DNA of 64,000 nt from Conservatibacter flavescens (GCF_002795425.1 NZ_PHHA01000003.1:124001-188000); one strand, 5' to 3'; shown: positions 1 to 10,298, counted from the first letter of the stretch. Notes: generated by a model from the sequence alone, not told the origin. Numbers and translations: made by a program.

Positions 1-626
1 TTGGAGCCGCTGGCAGCTTACCCGGCGATTTACAACGTACTTGGCAATCTAAAGGCGAAAACACTTATCACCTAGAGTACGGCTATTCTTGTATGGGTTA
101 TGAAATCAATGCGGCATTGGGCGTTAAAATTGCCCAACCTGAGCGAGAAGTTTACGCCCTATTAGGCGATGGCTCTTACATGATGCTTCACTCTGAATTG
201 GTCACCTCTATTCAAGAACACAAAAAAATCAATATTGTGTTATTCGACAATATGACAAACGGTTGTATCAATAATTTAGAAATTGGACACGGAATGGACA
301 GCTTTGGTACGGAATTCCGTTTTAGAGATCCAAAAACTAACCAACTGAGTGGTGGTTTTGTTCCTGTGGATTTTGCCATGAATGCGGCCTCTTATGGTTG
401 TAAAACTTATAAAGTCACTACAGAAGAAGAACTCTATGCGGCCCTTGCTGATGCGAAAAAACAAACCGTATCCACTCTCATCGATGTAAAAGTTCTACCA
501 AAAACAATGGTACACGGCTATGGCTCTTGGTGGCACGTTGGAATGGCTGAGGTTTCTGAAAAAGCTACCGTACAGCAAGCTTATGAAGAATTACAGCAAC
601 GTAAAGCACAAGCAAGACGTTATTAA
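1..626 (+). CDS. iolD: 3D-(3,5/4)-trihydroxycyclohexane-1,2-dione hydrolase, 3' part
   Basis: Cut by the window edge; reading frame 3 is open from the first bases and gives the last 207 residues. IolD is a thiamine-diphosphate enzyme that opens the ring of the diketo-inositol intermediate to 5-deoxy-glucuronate in myo-inositol breakdown. The visible part is the C-terminal ThDP-binding domain: the text around [12 protein letters not shown] and the GDGS...N cofactor motif ([10 protein letters not shown], then VLFDN about 24 residues later) are typical of the family. iolE follows 32 bp downstream in the same direction. The first internal ATG (93) is not the true start because homology continues upstream of it. 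Confidence 0.93.
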   Translation, partial: GAAGSLPGDLQRTWQSKGENTYHLEYGYSCMGYEINAALGVKIAQPEREVYALLGDGSYMMLHSELVTSIQEHKKINIVLFDNMTNGCINNLEIGHGMDSFGTEFRFRDPKTNQLSGGFVPVDFAMNAASYGCKTYKVTTEEELYAALADAKKQTVSTLIDVKVLPKTMVHGYGSWWHVGMAEVSEKATVQQAYEELQQRKAQARRY

Positions 627-658
627 ATATTTATCTTCCAATACTAGAGGAAATAACA

Positions 659-1555
659 ATGAAAGCGGAAAATGTAAAATTAGGGATCGCACCAATTGGC
701 TGGACCAATGACGATCTACCCGAAATCGGTAAAGAAAATACCTTTGAGCAATGTGTCAGCGAAATGGCATTAGCGGGTTTTACTGGCAGTGAGGTGGGGA
801 GCAAATACCCACGTGATACCCAAATATTAAAACAAAAATTAGCTTTACGTGGTATCCAAATTTGTAATGCGTGGTTCAGCACTTTCTTTGTAGATGGTAA
901 GAAAGAGCAAACCATCAAAGACTTTATTGCTCACCGTGATTTCTTATACGAAATGGGGGCAAAAGTCATTGGCTGTTCTGAACAAAGCCGTAGTATTCAA
1001 GGGCAGAAAAAAGCCATTTTCAAAGAAAAACCGATTTTTAATGAGCAAGATTGGGCATTATTAGCGGAAGGTTACAACGAGTTGGCTAAATTGGCTGCAG
1101 AAAAAGGAATGAAAGTGTGTTTGCATCATCATATGGGCACCGGTATTCAAACGCCAGCAGAAATTGATAAATATATGGACATCGTTAATGATGATGTTTA
1201 TCTGCTCTTCGATTCTGGGCATCTTTACTATTCTGAAGGCTCACAACAAGCAATGCTTGATGTGTTAGCTAAATACATTGATCGCATCTGCCACGTCCAT
1301 TTAAAAGACGTACGTGATGAAGTGGTAGCCGAAGTAAAAGCCAACGGTTTAAGCTTCTTAGAAGGCGTAGTGAAAGGTACCTTTACTGTACCGGGCGATG
1401 GTGTGATTGATTTCAAACCAATCTTTGAGATTTTGGATAAACACAATTATAAGGGTTGGATGGTCGTAGAAGCGGAACAAGATCCTGCTTTGGCTAATCC
1501 ATTAGAATACGCCATTAAAGGGCGCCAATATATTCGTGATGTTGCGGGGATTTAA
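659..1555 (+). CDS. iolE: Inosose dehydratase (myo-inosose-2 dehydratase)
   Basis: 298 residues, usual length for IolE, a cytosolic TIM-barrel enzyme that dehydrates 2-keto-myo-inositol, the second step of inositol catabolism. Family blocks are in order: [15 protein letters not shown] at the N-terminus, [30 protein letters not shown] and [11 protein letters not shown], which carry the acidic and histidine metal ligands, and VVEAEQDPA near the end. The start has an AGAGGA ribosome site at proper spacing. It lies between iolD and iolG, with only 2 bp before iolG, so the three form one transcription unit. Confidence 0.95.
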   Translation: MKAENVKLGIAPIGWTNDDLPEIGKENTFEQCVSEMALAGFTGSEVGSKYPRDTQILKQKLALRGIQICNAWFSTFFVDGKKEQTIKDFIAHRDFLYEMGAKVIGCSEQSRSIQGQKKAIFKEKPIFNEQDWALLAEGYNELAKLAAEKGMKVCLHHHMGTGIQTPAEIDKYMDIVNDDVYLLFDSGHLYYSEGSQQAMLDVLAKYIDRICHVHLKDVRDEVVAEVKANGLSFLEGVVKGTFTVPGDGVIDFKPIFEILDKHNYKGWMVVEAEQDPALANPLEYAIKGRQYIRDVAGI

Positions 1556-1557
1556 TT

Positions 1558-2568
1558 ATGCTTAAATTAGGTATTATCGGTGCAGGTCGTATCGGACGTG
1601 TACATTCAGAAAGTATTAGCAAATATGTAAAAGGTGCGGAAATCAAAGCTATTTCCGATGTTCGTGTTACAGATGAACTTAAAGAATGGGCAACAGGAAT
1701 GGGCATTGAAAATGTCTATGAAGATTACAAAGCCATTCTTAATGATCCTGAAATTGATGCCGTGTTAGTGTGTTCCTCAACGAACACTCACGCACCAATT
1801 TCCATTGAAGCAGCACAGGCAGGCAAACACGTTTTTTGTGAAAAACCGGTTGATGCGGATCCAACAAAAATTCGTGAAGTATTAAGGGAAGTAGAAAAAG
1901 CAGGTGTCAAATTCCAAGTAGGCTTTAACCGCCGTTTCGACCATAATTTCAAAGCAATTAAAGATCGTGTTGTTGCTGGCGATATTGGCGATGTACATCT
2001 TATTCGCGTTACCTCTCGTGACCCTGATGCCCCACCAATTGAATATGTGAAAGTCTCTGGTGGAATGTTCTTTGATATGACCATTCACGATTTCGATATG
2101 ATCCGCTATCTTTCTGGTAGCGAAGTCACTGAAGTTTATGCTGCTGGTGGGGTATTAGTTGATCCTCGTATTGGTGAGGCCGGTGATATTGATACTGCTG
2201 TCATCACCCTTAAACTCGCCAACGGAGCCATCGGGGTGATCGACAACAGCCGAAAAGCGGTATATGGATACGATCAACGAGCAGAAGTCTTTGGTTCAAA
2301 AGGCGCAGTGCAAACTCGTAATGACACAGATTCTACTGCGGTCTATTCTTGTGAAAAAGGTGTTATCAGCGAAAAACCGAAATATTTCTTTTTAGAACGC
2401 TATATGCAATCTTTTGCAGATGAAATGATTTGCTTTATTGATTCTATCGTAAATAACAAGCCAACGTTGGTTAACGGTAACGACGGTTTACAACCGGTAT
2501 TAATCGCACTGGCTGCAAAAAAATCGTTAGATGAAGGTCGTCCGGTCAAATTGAGTGAAGTGAGTTAA
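1558..2568 (+). CDS. iolG: Inositol 2-dehydrogenase
   Basis: 336 residues, Gfo/Idh/MocA family. IolG oxidises myo-inositol to 2-keto-myo-inositol with NAD, the first catabolic step. The N-terminal Rossmann fold shows LGIIGAGRIGRVHSES. The family EKP motif holds the catalytic lysine near residue 96 (FCEKPVDAD), and the Asp-xxx-His pair is seen in DMTIHDFDMIRYL. It is the last gene of the iolD-iolE-iolG unit and is followed by an uptake-sequence terminator. A second, more divergent family member lies at 58700-59836; this one is the better match to true IolG. Confidence 0.93.
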   Translation: MLKLGIIGAGRIGRVHSESISKYVKGAEIKAISDVRVTDELKEWATGMGIENVYEDYKAILNDPEIDAVLVCSSTNTHAPISIEAAQAGKHVFCEKPVDADPTKIREVLREVEKAGVKFQVGFNRRFDHNFKAIKDRVVAGDIGDVHLIRVTSRDPDAPPIEYVKVSGGMFFDMTIHDFDMIRYLSGSEVTEVYAAGGVLVDPRIGEAGDIDTAVITLKLANGAIGVIDNSRKAVYGYDQRAEVFGSKGAVQTRNDTDSTAVYSCEKGVISEKPKYFFLERYMQSFADEMICFIDSIVNNKPTLVNGNDGLQPVLIALAAKKSLDEGRPVKLSEVS

Positions 2569-2595
2569 TGTATTTTAAGTATAGATAACTTTATC

Positions 2596-2636
2596 AAGTG
2601 CGGTTAAAAATTCTTGGAATTTTAACCGCACTTTTT
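2596..2636 (+). terminator. Inverted uptake-sequence pair, iol operon terminator
   Basis: AAGTGCGGTTAAAA and its reverse complement TTTTAACCGCACTT form a stem with a short loop, followed by a run of T. It begins 28 bp after the iolG stop. Such uptake-sequence dyads are common intrinsic terminators in this family. Confidence 0.85.
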
Positions 2637-2651
2637 TACAAGCGAGTTACC

Positions 2652-3491
2652 ATGTATAAATCTTCTCTATTTGAACAACTTCCTCAATTGCTTTATATAA
2701 CAAATACTCAGGGAATGAGAGAATATTTCCCACGTATGTTGCATAAACATAAGGATCATCTCGAAATAGTATTTATTGCAAAAGGTCGGGGAACCCACAT
2801 TATTGGTGACACAAAATATGATACAAAAGCAGGAGATATTTTAATTTTTAATCAGAACGTATTGCATGATGAAATGGCGCAGATTCATTCGGAAATGGTG
2901 ACCTATTGTTGTGGTATAGGTAATTTGAAAATTAAAGGTATGGAACGAAATTGTTTATTCGATCTCAGATTACCGGCCGTGATTTCCAGCGGAAAACATC
3001 AAGATACAATAGAAAAGATCATTGATATGATGTTTTGTTCGGTTAAAAATGCTCAAACTCATGCTCGTGAGTTTTCCAATTATTTACTATTTTCATTATT
3101 AACACTGATTGTGAGTTTGCCTCAAAATACAGTTCAGCGATTTTTTTATAAGAAATTCACTTTAGTTGATCAAGTGAAAGATTATATTGAGCAACATTAC
3201 ACACAAGCCTTATCAGTGGATCATATTGCACATTATTTTAATATTAGCCCCTCTTATTTATCCCATCTTTTTAAACGAGAATCGAAATTTCCCTTAATGC
3301 AATATGTTAATCGTCGTCGTATCGGTGAAGCTCAGTCTTTATTGATGACAACAAAGTATAGCATTACTCAAATAGCGTTGATGGTTGGTTATGAAAATAT
3401 TAATTATTTTAGTACAGCATTTACGAAAATGTTAGGCATCACGCCAACTCAATACCGTCGTCAATGGATAGGCAAAGAATTGACATTATAA
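2652..3491 (+). CDS. AraC-family transcriptional regulator
   Basis: 279 residues from the ATG at 2652. A longer frame from a TTG at 2598 would start inside the iol terminator, so I reject it. The N-terminal half is a cupin-like ligand domain (HKDHLEIVFIAKGRGTHII). The C-terminal ~100 residues hold two helix-turn-helix units: SVDHIAHYFNISPSYLSHLF and ITQIALMVGYENINYFSTAF, ending in the family PTQYRRQW. The ligand is unknown. It sits between iolG and an isomerase/binding-protein pair; the downstream pair is the more likely target because the iol terminator separates it from iolG. Confidence 0.88.
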   Translation: MYKSSLFEQLPQLLYITNTQGMREYFPRMLHKHKDHLEIVFIAKGRGTHIIGDTKYDTKAGDILIFNQNVLHDEMAQIHSEMVTYCCGIGNLKIKGMERNCLFDLRLPAVISSGKHQDTIEKIIDMMFCSVKNAQTHAREFSNYLLFSLLTLIVSLPQNTVQRFFYKKFTLVDQVKDYIEQHYTQALSVDHIAHYFNISPSYLSHLFKRESKFPLMQYVNRRRIGEAQSLLMTTKYSITQIALMVGYENINYFSTAFTKMLGITPTQYRRQWIGKELTL

Positions 3492-3646
3492 AAGCAGGAT
3501 TTTAAAGTTCACTTTCTAAAAATGTGAGCAATGTAGCAAAATTTTAGGATTTTTCTCGGATAAAAAAGCAAGAAATTAACATTTTTATAACAATGGTTTT
3601 TATATACTGCTTTCATTGATTCATCACAATTGGAGAGGGAAATAAA

Positions 3647-4423
3647 ATGAAAGATTATCAATTGTCCGTTTGTACCGAAATGATATTTCTAGATTTACCT
3701 TTCATTGAGCGTGTTAAAAAAATACATGGGCTGGGTTTTGGTGTTGAGATTTGGGATTGGACAACGAAAGATATTGACGCCATTGTCGCGACGGGAGCAA
3801 AAATTACTTCCATGACAGGATATATCAACGGAAATTTAACGGATGATGAAGGTATTGCGCAACTTCTTGCGACAGCAGAACAATCTATTGCTATTGCTCA
3901 GAAATTAAACTGTCCATCTTTGAATTTACATGGTACAGGACTAGACAAGAATGGTTTACCTATTAAGCCTGTTGAAGTGGTAACAGGCGATATGTGGCTT
4001 AAAGCAAAGGAAACATTAAGCCAACTCGCAACATTAGGAGAGCAGGGGAAAAAAGTTTTTGTGCTCGAAAATTTAAATACAGAAGTGGATCATCCCGGTA
4101 CACCATTTGCAAAAGCTCAGGAGACGTATTATCTAGTTAAAGCGGTAAATAGCCCCTATCTTAAAATGAATTTAGATTTATATCATGCTCAAATAGGGGA
4201 AGGTAACTTAATCGAATTAATTAGAAAAACGAAAGATTATATTGGAGAGATTCAAGTGGCAGATGTGCCAGGTCGATGTGAACCTGGTACCGGCGAAATT
4301 CATTATCCGGCTATTGCAAAAGTGCTACGGGATATAGGTTATCAAGGGGTTATTGCAATGGAAGCTTGGGCATCAGCTGATTCAGAATTGGCATTAAATC
4401 GTTTTAGAGAGGCATTTAAATAA
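3647..4423 (+). CDS. Hydroxypyruvate-isomerase-like TIM-barrel protein
   Basis: 258 residues with a strong GGAGAGGG ribosome site. It belongs to the xylose-isomerase-like TIM-barrel superfamily, nearest in pattern to the Hyi/OtnI group. It shares block order with otnI at 45392: FVLENLN (LLEAL there), MNLDLYHAQIGEGNL ([13 protein letters not shown]), IQVADVPGRCEPGTGEIHY ([19 protein letters not shown]) and AMEAWAS. These Glu, Asp, His and Glu positions are the usual metal and catalytic ligands. Substrate unknown; probably a keto sugar or sugar acid taken up with help of the binding protein encoded 28 bp downstream. Confidence 0.75.
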   Translation: MKDYQLSVCTEMIFLDLPFIERVKKIHGLGFGVEIWDWTTKDIDAIVATGAKITSMTGYINGNLTDDEGIAQLLATAEQSIAIAQKLNCPSLNLHGTGLDKNGLPIKPVEVVTGDMWLKAKETLSQLATLGEQGKKVFVLENLNTEVDHPGTPFAKAQETYYLVKAVNSPYLKMNLDLYHAQIGEGNLIELIRKTKDYIGEIQVADVPGRCEPGTGEIHYPAIAKVLRDIGYQGVIAMEAWASADSELALNRFREAFK

Positions 4424-4451
4424 ATTTGTTTTGATAATTTAAGGAGTAAGC

Positions 4452-5396
4452 ATGATGAAAAAATTAGTTTTAACCGCATTATTTTCAGCAGCAATGTTAT
4501 CTTCTACCGCTATTTATGCAAAGGATATTGTAATAGGTGTGCAGTTATTTTCATTTGCTGATAAATTCCAAACTTATTTGCAAGATGAAATTCGTAAATT
4601 TGACAATCTACATTCTGATGTGACTTTTCGCTTTGCTGATGCGAATAATGATCCTGCCCGTTTACTCAACGATACAGAAACATTCATTGATCAAAAAGTA
4701 GATGCTTTACTTGTTGTTCCTACCGATCAGAAAATTATTAAAGCCATTGGCCGAAAAGCACAAAGAGCAGGCATTCCGCTGATAATCTTAAATCGTCGAC
4801 CAATGCCCGAAGATATGCAGTATGTGGCAAGTTATGTGGGGTCAGATGAAATTGAAGGCGGGCGTATTCAAGGGGAATTTATTGCAAAAGCCGTAAATGG
4901 AAAGCCGGTGAATAGTGTTATTTTAATGGGAACATTAGGGCTTGATGCAACGATAGCGCGGACACAAGGGAATAAAGAGGTGTTTGCAAAACATGACAAT
5001 ATACACGTTCTGACAGAACAAGAGGCGAAATGGGATCGGGCTAAAGGATTAGAAGTTGCAGAAAACCTATTAGCGGCTTACAAAACAAAAGGAGTCAATG
5101 TGATTGTGAGTAATAATGATGAAATGGCCATTGGCGCGGTGTTGGCAAGTCGGAAATTAGGTATAAAAGATGAAGATATTCTGATTGTGGGTTTAGATGC
5201 GACTCCAGATGCATTGGAATATTTAGGCAATGGGCTTGATGCAACGGTGTATCAATCGGCGGTTGGACAAGGTGCGGAAGGCGCGCGAATTGCCTATTCT
5301 GCGGCTAAGGGTGAAAATGTGCCACAAATTCATTATGTGCCCTTTGAGTTAGTGACGCCGGATAAAAAAGCAGAATACCAAGCCAAATGGCACTAG
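4452..5396 (+). CDS. Periplasmic sugar-binding protein of an ABC transporter (orphan copy)
   Basis: 314 residues. It opens with two Met codons after an AAGGAG site and a Sec signal peptide ending near IYA/KD. The mature part is a LacI-like periplasmic binding fold of the ribose/inositol type, with DANNDPARLLNDTETF, VDALLVVPTDQKII, NNDEMAIGAVLASRKLG and GLDATPDALEYLG. It is clearly paralogous to the products at 60114 and 61129, which sit beside an ABC ATPase. No ATPase or permease gene is next to this copy, so it probably shares a transporter encoded elsewhere, perhaps that at 62101 onward. Ligand unknown. Confidence 0.85.
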   Translation: MMKKLVLTALFSAAMLSSTAIYAKDIVIGVQLFSFADKFQTYLQDEIRKFDNLHSDVTFRFADANNDPARLLNDTETFIDQKVDALLVVPTDQKIIKAIGRKAQRAGIPLIILNRRPMPEDMQYVASYVGSDEIEGGRIQGEFIAKAVNGKPVNSVILMGTLGLDATIARTQGNKEVFAKHDNIHVLTEQEAKWDRAKGLEVAENLLAAYKTKGVNVIVSNNDEMAIGAVLASRKLGIKDEDILIVGLDATPDALEYLGNGLDATVYQSAVGQGAEGARIAYSAAKGENVPQIHYVPFELVTPDKKAEYQAKWH

Positions 5397-5411
5397 CCAA
5401 ACCGATAGAAG

Positions 5412-5463
5412 ATCAAATCCAATTTGACAGCGACTTTTTATTGTCAAACAGGGTTTGATTTTC
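5412..5463 (+). terminator. Intrinsic terminator after the binding-protein gene
   Basis: ATCAAATCC..TTTGACA pairs with TGTCAAA..GGGTTTGAT over about 16 of 18 positions (one G-U pair, two mismatches) around a 12-base loop, followed by TTTT. Confidence 0.65.
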
Positions 5464-5607
5464 TATGTGATATATTATTTAAAATCGCCTTTACGCATTA
5501 TTCAGCGAGTACTGTCATTTATCGTATTTTTTATCGCCTTTTTACCCCAACTTCTGTACAATTCGCACTACTTTATTTTTACGAGTGATTATTTTATTGA
5601 GTGTTTT

Positions 5608-6939
5608 ATGAGTACATCTCCAAATATTGGTTTTATTAGTCTTGGTTGCCCAAAAAATTTAGTGGATTCCGAACGGATTTTAACGGAATTACGCTCTGAT
5701 GGTTATAACATTATCCCAAGTTATGAGAATGCAGATCTTGTGATTGTAAATACTTGTGGATTTATTGACAGTGCCGTACAAGAATCTTTGGAAGCTATTG
5801 GTGAAGCATTGGAAGAAAATGGTAAGGTTATTGTGACGGGCTGTTTAGGAGCGAAAGAAAATCAAATTCGAGAAGTTCACCCGAAAGTGTTGGAAATTAC
5901 CGGGCCACATAGTTATGAAGCCGTGATGAATCACGTGCATAAATATGTGCCGAAACCTGCACACAATCCTTATGTCAGCCTTGTACCTAAACAAGGAGTG
6001 AAACTGACACCGAAACATTATGCTTATTTAAAGATTTCTGAAGGTTGTGACCATCGTTGTACGTTCTGTATTATTCCATCGATGCGAGGCGATTTGGATA
6101 GCCGTCCGATCACACAAGTTTTAGATGAAGCTAAACGCTTAGCGGATGCGGGAGTAAAAGAATTATTGATTGTCTCGCAAGACACTTCAGCCTATGCGCT
6201 AGATCAAAGCAAAGAACAACAAAATCGAACGGTATTTTGGAACGGCATGCCGATTAAAAACGATCTTATTACCTTATGTCGTCAATTGGGGTCGTTAGGG
6301 ATTTGGGTTCGTTTACATTATGTTTATCCTTATCCACATGTTGATGAGTTAATTCCTCTAATGGCAGAAGGTAAAATTTTGCCTTATTTGGATATTCCAT
6401 TACAACATGCCAGCCCGAAAATTCTTAAAGCCATGAAAAGACCAGGCAAAATCGACCGCACTTTAGAACGGATTAAACAATGGCGTGAAATTTGTCCGGA
6501 TCTAACTTTGCGCTCGACTTTTATTGTGGGCTTTCCAGGTGAAACAGAAGAAGACTTTCAATTATTGCTCAATTTCCTTGAAGACGCACAACTTGACCGT
6601 GTGGGCTGCTTTAAATTCAGTCCGGTGGAAGGTGCTGTTGCAACAGATATGCCAGATCAAGTGCCAGAGGAAGTAAAAGAAGAACGTTTCCATCGTTTTA
6701 TGCAAGTGCAACAACGTATTTCCGCACAGCGTTTACAAGCCAAAGTGGGTAAAGAGTTATCAGTGATTATTGATGATATTGATGATGAGGGCATTATCGC
6801 TCGCTCAATGGCAGATGCGCCGGAAATTGATGGTGTAGTTTATGTGGATAACCTCAACAATACTCCGGTTAAAATAGGTGATATTATCAAGGTGAAAATC
6901 ATCGCTGCAGATGAATACGATTTACATGGGGAGTTTTAG
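5608..6939 (+). CDS. rimO: Ribosomal protein S12 methylthiotransferase RimO
   Basis: 443 residues from the ATG at 5608, close to the E. coli length. The open frame extends upstream to 5455 but that part is hydrophobic, unlike the family, and overlaps a terminator. RimO is a radical-SAM enzyme that adds a methylthio group to an aspartate of ribosomal protein S12. The N-terminal MTTase domain has its three cysteines in [19 protein letters not shown] and VTGCLGAKE. The radical-SAM cluster motif is CDHRCTFC, and a TRAM domain ends the protein. rmuC follows after 9 bp. Confidence 0.96.
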   Translation: MSTSPNIGFISLGCPKNLVDSERILTELRSDGYNIIPSYENADLVIVNTCGFIDSAVQESLEAIGEALEENGKVIVTGCLGAKENQIREVHPKVLEITGPHSYEAVMNHVHKYVPKPAHNPYVSLVPKQGVKLTPKHYAYLKISEGCDHRCTFCIIPSMRGDLDSRPITQVLDEAKRLADAGVKELLIVSQDTSAYALDQSKEQQNRTVFWNGMPIKNDLITLCRQLGSLGIWVRLHYVYPYPHVDELIPLMAEGKILPYLDIPLQHASPKILKAMKRPGKIDRTLERIKQWREICPDLTLRSTFIVGFPGETEEDFQLLLNFLEDAQLDRVGCFKFSPVEGAVATDMPDQVPEEVKEERFHRFMQVQQRISAQRLQAKVGKELSVIIDDIDDEGIIARSMADAPEIDGVVYVDNLNNTPVKIGDIIKVKIIAADEYDLHGEF

Positions 6940-6948
6940 GAGTTAACC

Positions 6949-8562
6949 ATGCTAGAGTTGACGTCAAATCAATGGCTGATAATGGTTGTCATGCTAAGCA
7001 TGGTGTGTCTAATCTTACTTTTTATCAATGCGCGACGTAAACGTGATGTGCAAGAGCTTTCCCAAGATTTAAATAAAAATGTTAATGATTTTAACCAATT
7101 ATTACATAAGTTTGAGCTAACAACTCAAGCAAAAAATCAATTAGATCAACAATTCATAAAAGCTCAAACGACAGCGGAAGGACTACAAGTTCGCTTAACG
7201 GAACGTGATGAAAAAATTCAATTTTTAGAACGAGAAATTAATGAAGAACAAGCACGTCACGACAGTATTGCCGCAAACATTACTGTCTTAAAAGAACAAT
7301 TTGGGATTGCTTCCGCGCAGGCAGAAAGCTTGCGCAGTCAGCTTACTCATAGCCAAAATCAATTTACCCAAAAAGAACAAGAACTACAAAATTTAACTCA
7401 AAAACTGACCGCACTTTCGCAGGAATTAACGGCATTAAAAACAACATTATCCGAAAAAGAAAAGCATTTCATTGAGCAGCAAACTCATTTTGAACAAACT
7501 AAACAACAACTTAGCACGGAATTTCAAAACCTCGCTAATCGTATTCTTGATGAAAAAACCAAACAGTTTAACCAAACAAATCAATCAGCATTGGATAATT
7601 TGCTTAAACCTTTTCGAGAACAGATTGAAGGGTTTCAAAAACGGGTCAATGACATTCATTCCGAATCAGTGAAAGGCCAGGCCGGTTTAGAAGCTGAGAT
7701 TAAAAAAGTGTTGGAAATTGGTTTAAATATGTCACAAGAAGCGAGTAATTTGACCTCTGCCCTTAAAGGTGAAAAGAAAACGTTGGGTAATTGGGGCGAA
7801 ATGCAGTTGGAAGCCGCCTTGCAAGCCGCAGGGTTAATTTCAGGGGAGCATTATTCTGCCCAAGCTCATTTTAAAGATCAAATGGGGAAAAATAATTACC
7901 CTGATTTTGTGGTACATTTACCGGATAATAAGCATTTGATTATTGACAGTAAAATGTCATTAAATGCGTATGAAAGTGCGGTGAATTCTGAGCAAGATTT
8001 TGAGCAGCAACAGTTTTTACGTGAGCATATTAAAGCCATTCGTCACCATATTGATGATTTATCTCGCAAGGATTATAGCAATCTTATTGGTATGCGTAGT
8101 CCAGATTTTGTCTTGATGTTTATTGCCATTGAGCCGGCATATATTGAAGCTATGAAACAGGATTCGCGTTTATTTGGCTATGGCTATGAAAAAAATGTGA
8201 TTCTCGTTTCTCATACCACATTAATGCCGATTTTGCGAACGGTAGCAAATTTGTGGCGTATTGAGCGTGGCAATACAGAGGCGAAAGAAATCAGTGAAAA
8301 AGCGGGAGAAATTTACAATCAACTCTGTGTTGTCGCAGAGCGTTTGAGTAAATTGGGTAATAGCTTATCTACAGTGAGCAGCCATTATAACAACACGGTT
8401 ACAGCATTGGTTGGGCAACAAGGTTTAGCAGGCAAAGTGGAGCGTTTCAAAACCCTATCAGCTAAAGCGAATAAAACCATGCCAGCGGTTGAGTTGTTGC
8501 ATAATGATATTGAGGTGGAAAAATTAGGCCTCTCCGTAGAGAATACAGTGAATAATGCATAA
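6949..8562 (+). CDS. rmuC: DNA recombination protein RmuC
   Basis: 537 residues. A membrane helix near residues 8-26 is followed by a long Gln/Glu-rich coiled coil to about residue 215, then the RmuC domain. That domain has KTLGNWGEMQLEAAL and a PD-(D/E)xK-like core in YPDFVVHLPDN and LIIDSKMSLNAYE. RmuC limits inversion-type rearrangements between short inverted repeats in E. coli; its exact activity is not settled. One uptake word lies inside the coiled-coil part at 7408. Probably co-transcribed with rimO. Confidence 0.94.
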   Translation: MLELTSNQWLIMVVMLSMVCLILLFINARRKRDVQELSQDLNKNVNDFNQLLHKFELTTQAKNQLDQQFIKAQTTAEGLQVRLTERDEKIQFLEREINEEQARHDSIAANITVLKEQFGIASAQAESLRSQLTHSQNQFTQKEQELQNLTQKLTALSQELTALKTTLSEKEKHFIEQQTHFEQTKQQLSTEFQNLANRILDEKTKQFNQTNQSALDNLLKPFREQIEGFQKRVNDIHSESVKGQAGLEAEIKKVLEIGLNMSQEASNLTSALKGEKKTLGNWGEMQLEAALQAAGLISGEHYSAQAHFKDQMGKNNYPDFVVHLPDNKHLIIDSKMSLNAYESAVNSEQDFEQQQFLREHIKAIRHHIDDLSRKDYSNLIGMRSPDFVLMFIAIEPAYIEAMKQDSRLFGYGYEKNVILVSHTTLMPILRTVANLWRIERGNTEAKEISEKAGEIYNQLCVVAERLSKLGNSLSTVSSHYNNTVTALVGQQGLAGKVERFKTLSAKANKTMPAVELLHNDIEVEKLGLSVENTVNNA

Positions 8563-8610
8563 ATCCGTGTGAAAAGTGCGGTTAAAAATGGCATTTTTTT
8601 ATGAATAGAG

Positions 8611-8657
8611 AAAGGACAACAAATGTGATTTGCACCCCAAAAGTTGTCCTTTATTGA
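8611..8657. terminator. Shared terminator between rmuC and glpT
   Basis: AAAGGACAAC (8611) and GTTGTCCTTT (8643) form a 10-bp stem between two convergent genes, so it could serve both strands. A single uptake word lies at 8574. Confidence 0.65.
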
Positions 8658-8660
8658 GTA

Positions 8661-10106
8661 TTATTTACCGTAGTGATCGCCTAATTTTGCTTTATGTTTA
8701 TCTTCTTCAAGCATAACGATAAGCAATAAAATAACAGACAATACACCACCGGCTATCATCACGTAGAAACCACCGTCCCAGCCGTAATGTTCCGCAGCCC
8801 AACCTACAACAGCAGAAGCTGATACTGTACCACCTAAATAACCAAATAAACCGGTGAAACCTGCTGATGTGCCAGCCGCTTTTTTCGGCGCTAATTCAAG
8901 TGCGTGTAAGCCAATTAACATAACTGGGCCGTAAATCAAGAAACCGATAGTGGTCATTAAAATGAAGTCCATTAACTGATATGGATTTTCATACCAAGCA
9001 TGGCTAGCATATTGTGCGAGTTCATTTTCAGGTGTGGCTGGGTTTAACCATAATGCTACAACGGCGGCAGTTGTCAAAATCATAAACACAAAACCAGTTA
9101 AACCACGTTTACCTTTGAAGATTTTATCTGATACCCAACCACATAGTAATGTACCAGGAATCGCAGCTAGCTCATAAATAGTATATGCCCACGCAGTCCC
9201 TTTAATGTTAAAGTGTTTCACTTCACCTAAATATACTGGCGACCATTTTAATACACCATAACGAATTAAATAAACAAATACGTTCGCGATTGCGATATAC
9301 CATAACAGCTTGTTTTTCAATACATAAGTGACGAAGATTTCTTTTGCAGTGAGATCATGCTCATAAGTTTCTTCGTTGTAATCATCGGGATAATCGTTTT
9401 TATATTTCTCAATTGGCGGCAAACCACAAGATTGTGGTGTATCTCGCATGACGAAATAAATAGGTACAGCGGCGATCATCGCGGCAATGCCTGGATAGTA
9501 TAAAGCTTGTTGCCATACATCTTTTGCGGTTGCTTCAACACCATGGGTGCTAAAATAAATCGCGCTAGCAAGTAATACCATTGCGCCAGGTACCATACCA
9601 CCAACGTTATGCGCACAGTTCCAAATAGAGACGATAGAACCACGTTCTGATTTAGACCACCAATGCACCATTGTACGCCCACACGGAGGCCAGCCCATAC
9701 CTTGAAACCAACCATTTAGGAAAATCATGATAAACATCACTAAAATTCCTGAGGTTGCCCATGGCATTAACCCCATCATGGTCATACATAGACCAGAAAG
9801 TAATAAACCAAACGGCAAGAATACTTTTGGATTTGAGCGATCTGAAATACTTGCCATAAAAAACTTAGATAAACCATAGGCCAAACCGGCACCCGTACCG
9901 ATAATACCCAGTTCAGCTTTGTTATACATTCCTGCTTCAATCAGGCCTTTTTGCGCTAAGTCGAAATTGGCTCGCACGAAATAATAGGCCGCATAACCAA
10001 AGAAAATTCCCGCAAAGACTTGCCAGCGTAGGCGTTTATAGGTGGAATCAATTTTATCTGCCGGTAGTTCTGCAATATGCGGTGCCGGCTTAAATGGACC
10101 AAACAT
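8661..10106 (-). CDS. glpT: Glycerol-3-phosphate transporter GlpT
   Basis: 481 residues, major facilitator family, 12 membrane segments expected. GlpT imports sn-glycerol-3-phosphate in exchange for phosphate across the inner membrane. Diagnostic text includes [19 protein letters not shown] at the N-terminus, [20 protein letters not shown], the loop after segment 6 ([13 protein letters not shown]) and the tail [16 protein letters not shown] precedes the ATG. A perfect CRP palindrome lies upstream, and glpR (13409) encodes the expected repressor. Confidence 0.96.
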   Translation of the reverse strand: MFGPFKPAPHIAELPADKIDSTYKRLRWQVFAGIFFGYAAYYFVRANFDLAQKGLIEAGMYNKAELGIIGTGAGLAYGLSKFFMASISDRSNPKVFLPFGLLLSGLCMTMMGLMPWATSGILVMFIMIFLNGWFQGMGWPPCGRTMVHWWSKSERGSIVSIWNCAHNVGGMVPGAMVLLASAIYFSTHGVEATAKDVWQQALYYPGIAAMIAAVPIYFVMRDTPQSCGLPPIEKYKNDYPDDYNEETYEHDLTAKEIFVTYVLKNKLLWYIAIANVFVYLIRYGVLKWSPVYLGEVKHFNIKGTAWAYTIYELAAIPGTLLCGWVSDKIFKGKRGLTGFVFMILTTAAVVALWLNPATPENELAQYASHAWYENPYQLMDFILMTTIGFLIYGPVMLIGLHALELAPKKAAGTSAGFTGLFGYLGGTVSASAVVGWAAEHYGWDGGFYVMIAGGVLSVILLLIVMLEEDKHKAKLGDHYGK

Positions 10107-10206
10107 AATTATTCTCCAACTTGGTAGTTATTGTTGTTATTAAAATCATTTTAAGAGGGATAAAATAGCACGAAATACATTAGAAGAGAGAAATTTATTA
10201 AAGATA

Positions 10207-10222
10207 TGTGATTCATATCACA
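10207..10222 (-). promoter_or_regulatory. CRP binding site upstream of glpT
   Basis: TGTGATTCATATCACA is a perfect TGTGA-N6-TCACA palindrome, about 100 bp upstream of the glpT start. Confidence 0.8.
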
Positions 10223-10234
10223 ATAAAAAATCTC

Positions 10235-10298
10235 GTTTTTGCTCAAAAAATGTAATTTGGTGGTTGATATTTAACTTCTTTTGTTGTTTTTGCTCGAA
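10235..10298 (-). repeat. Direct repeat upstream of glpT (possible GlpR half-sites)
   Basis: GTTTTTGCTCAAA (10235-10247) recurs as GTTTTTGCTCGAA (10286-10298), 12 of 13 identical and 51 bp apart. On the glpT strand these read TTTGAGCAAAAAC and TTCGAGCAAAAAC. GlpR is a DeoR-type repressor with TTCG-containing half-sites in E. coli, so a role as operators is a guess. Confidence 0.35.

Noticed and set aside
2598-2651. N-terminal extension of the AraC regulator
   Set aside because: It would start at a TTG inside the iol terminator hairpin.
5455-5607. N-terminal extension of rimO
   Set aside because: The added stretch is hydrophobic, unlike RimO, and overlaps a terminator; the ATG at 5608 gives the family length.
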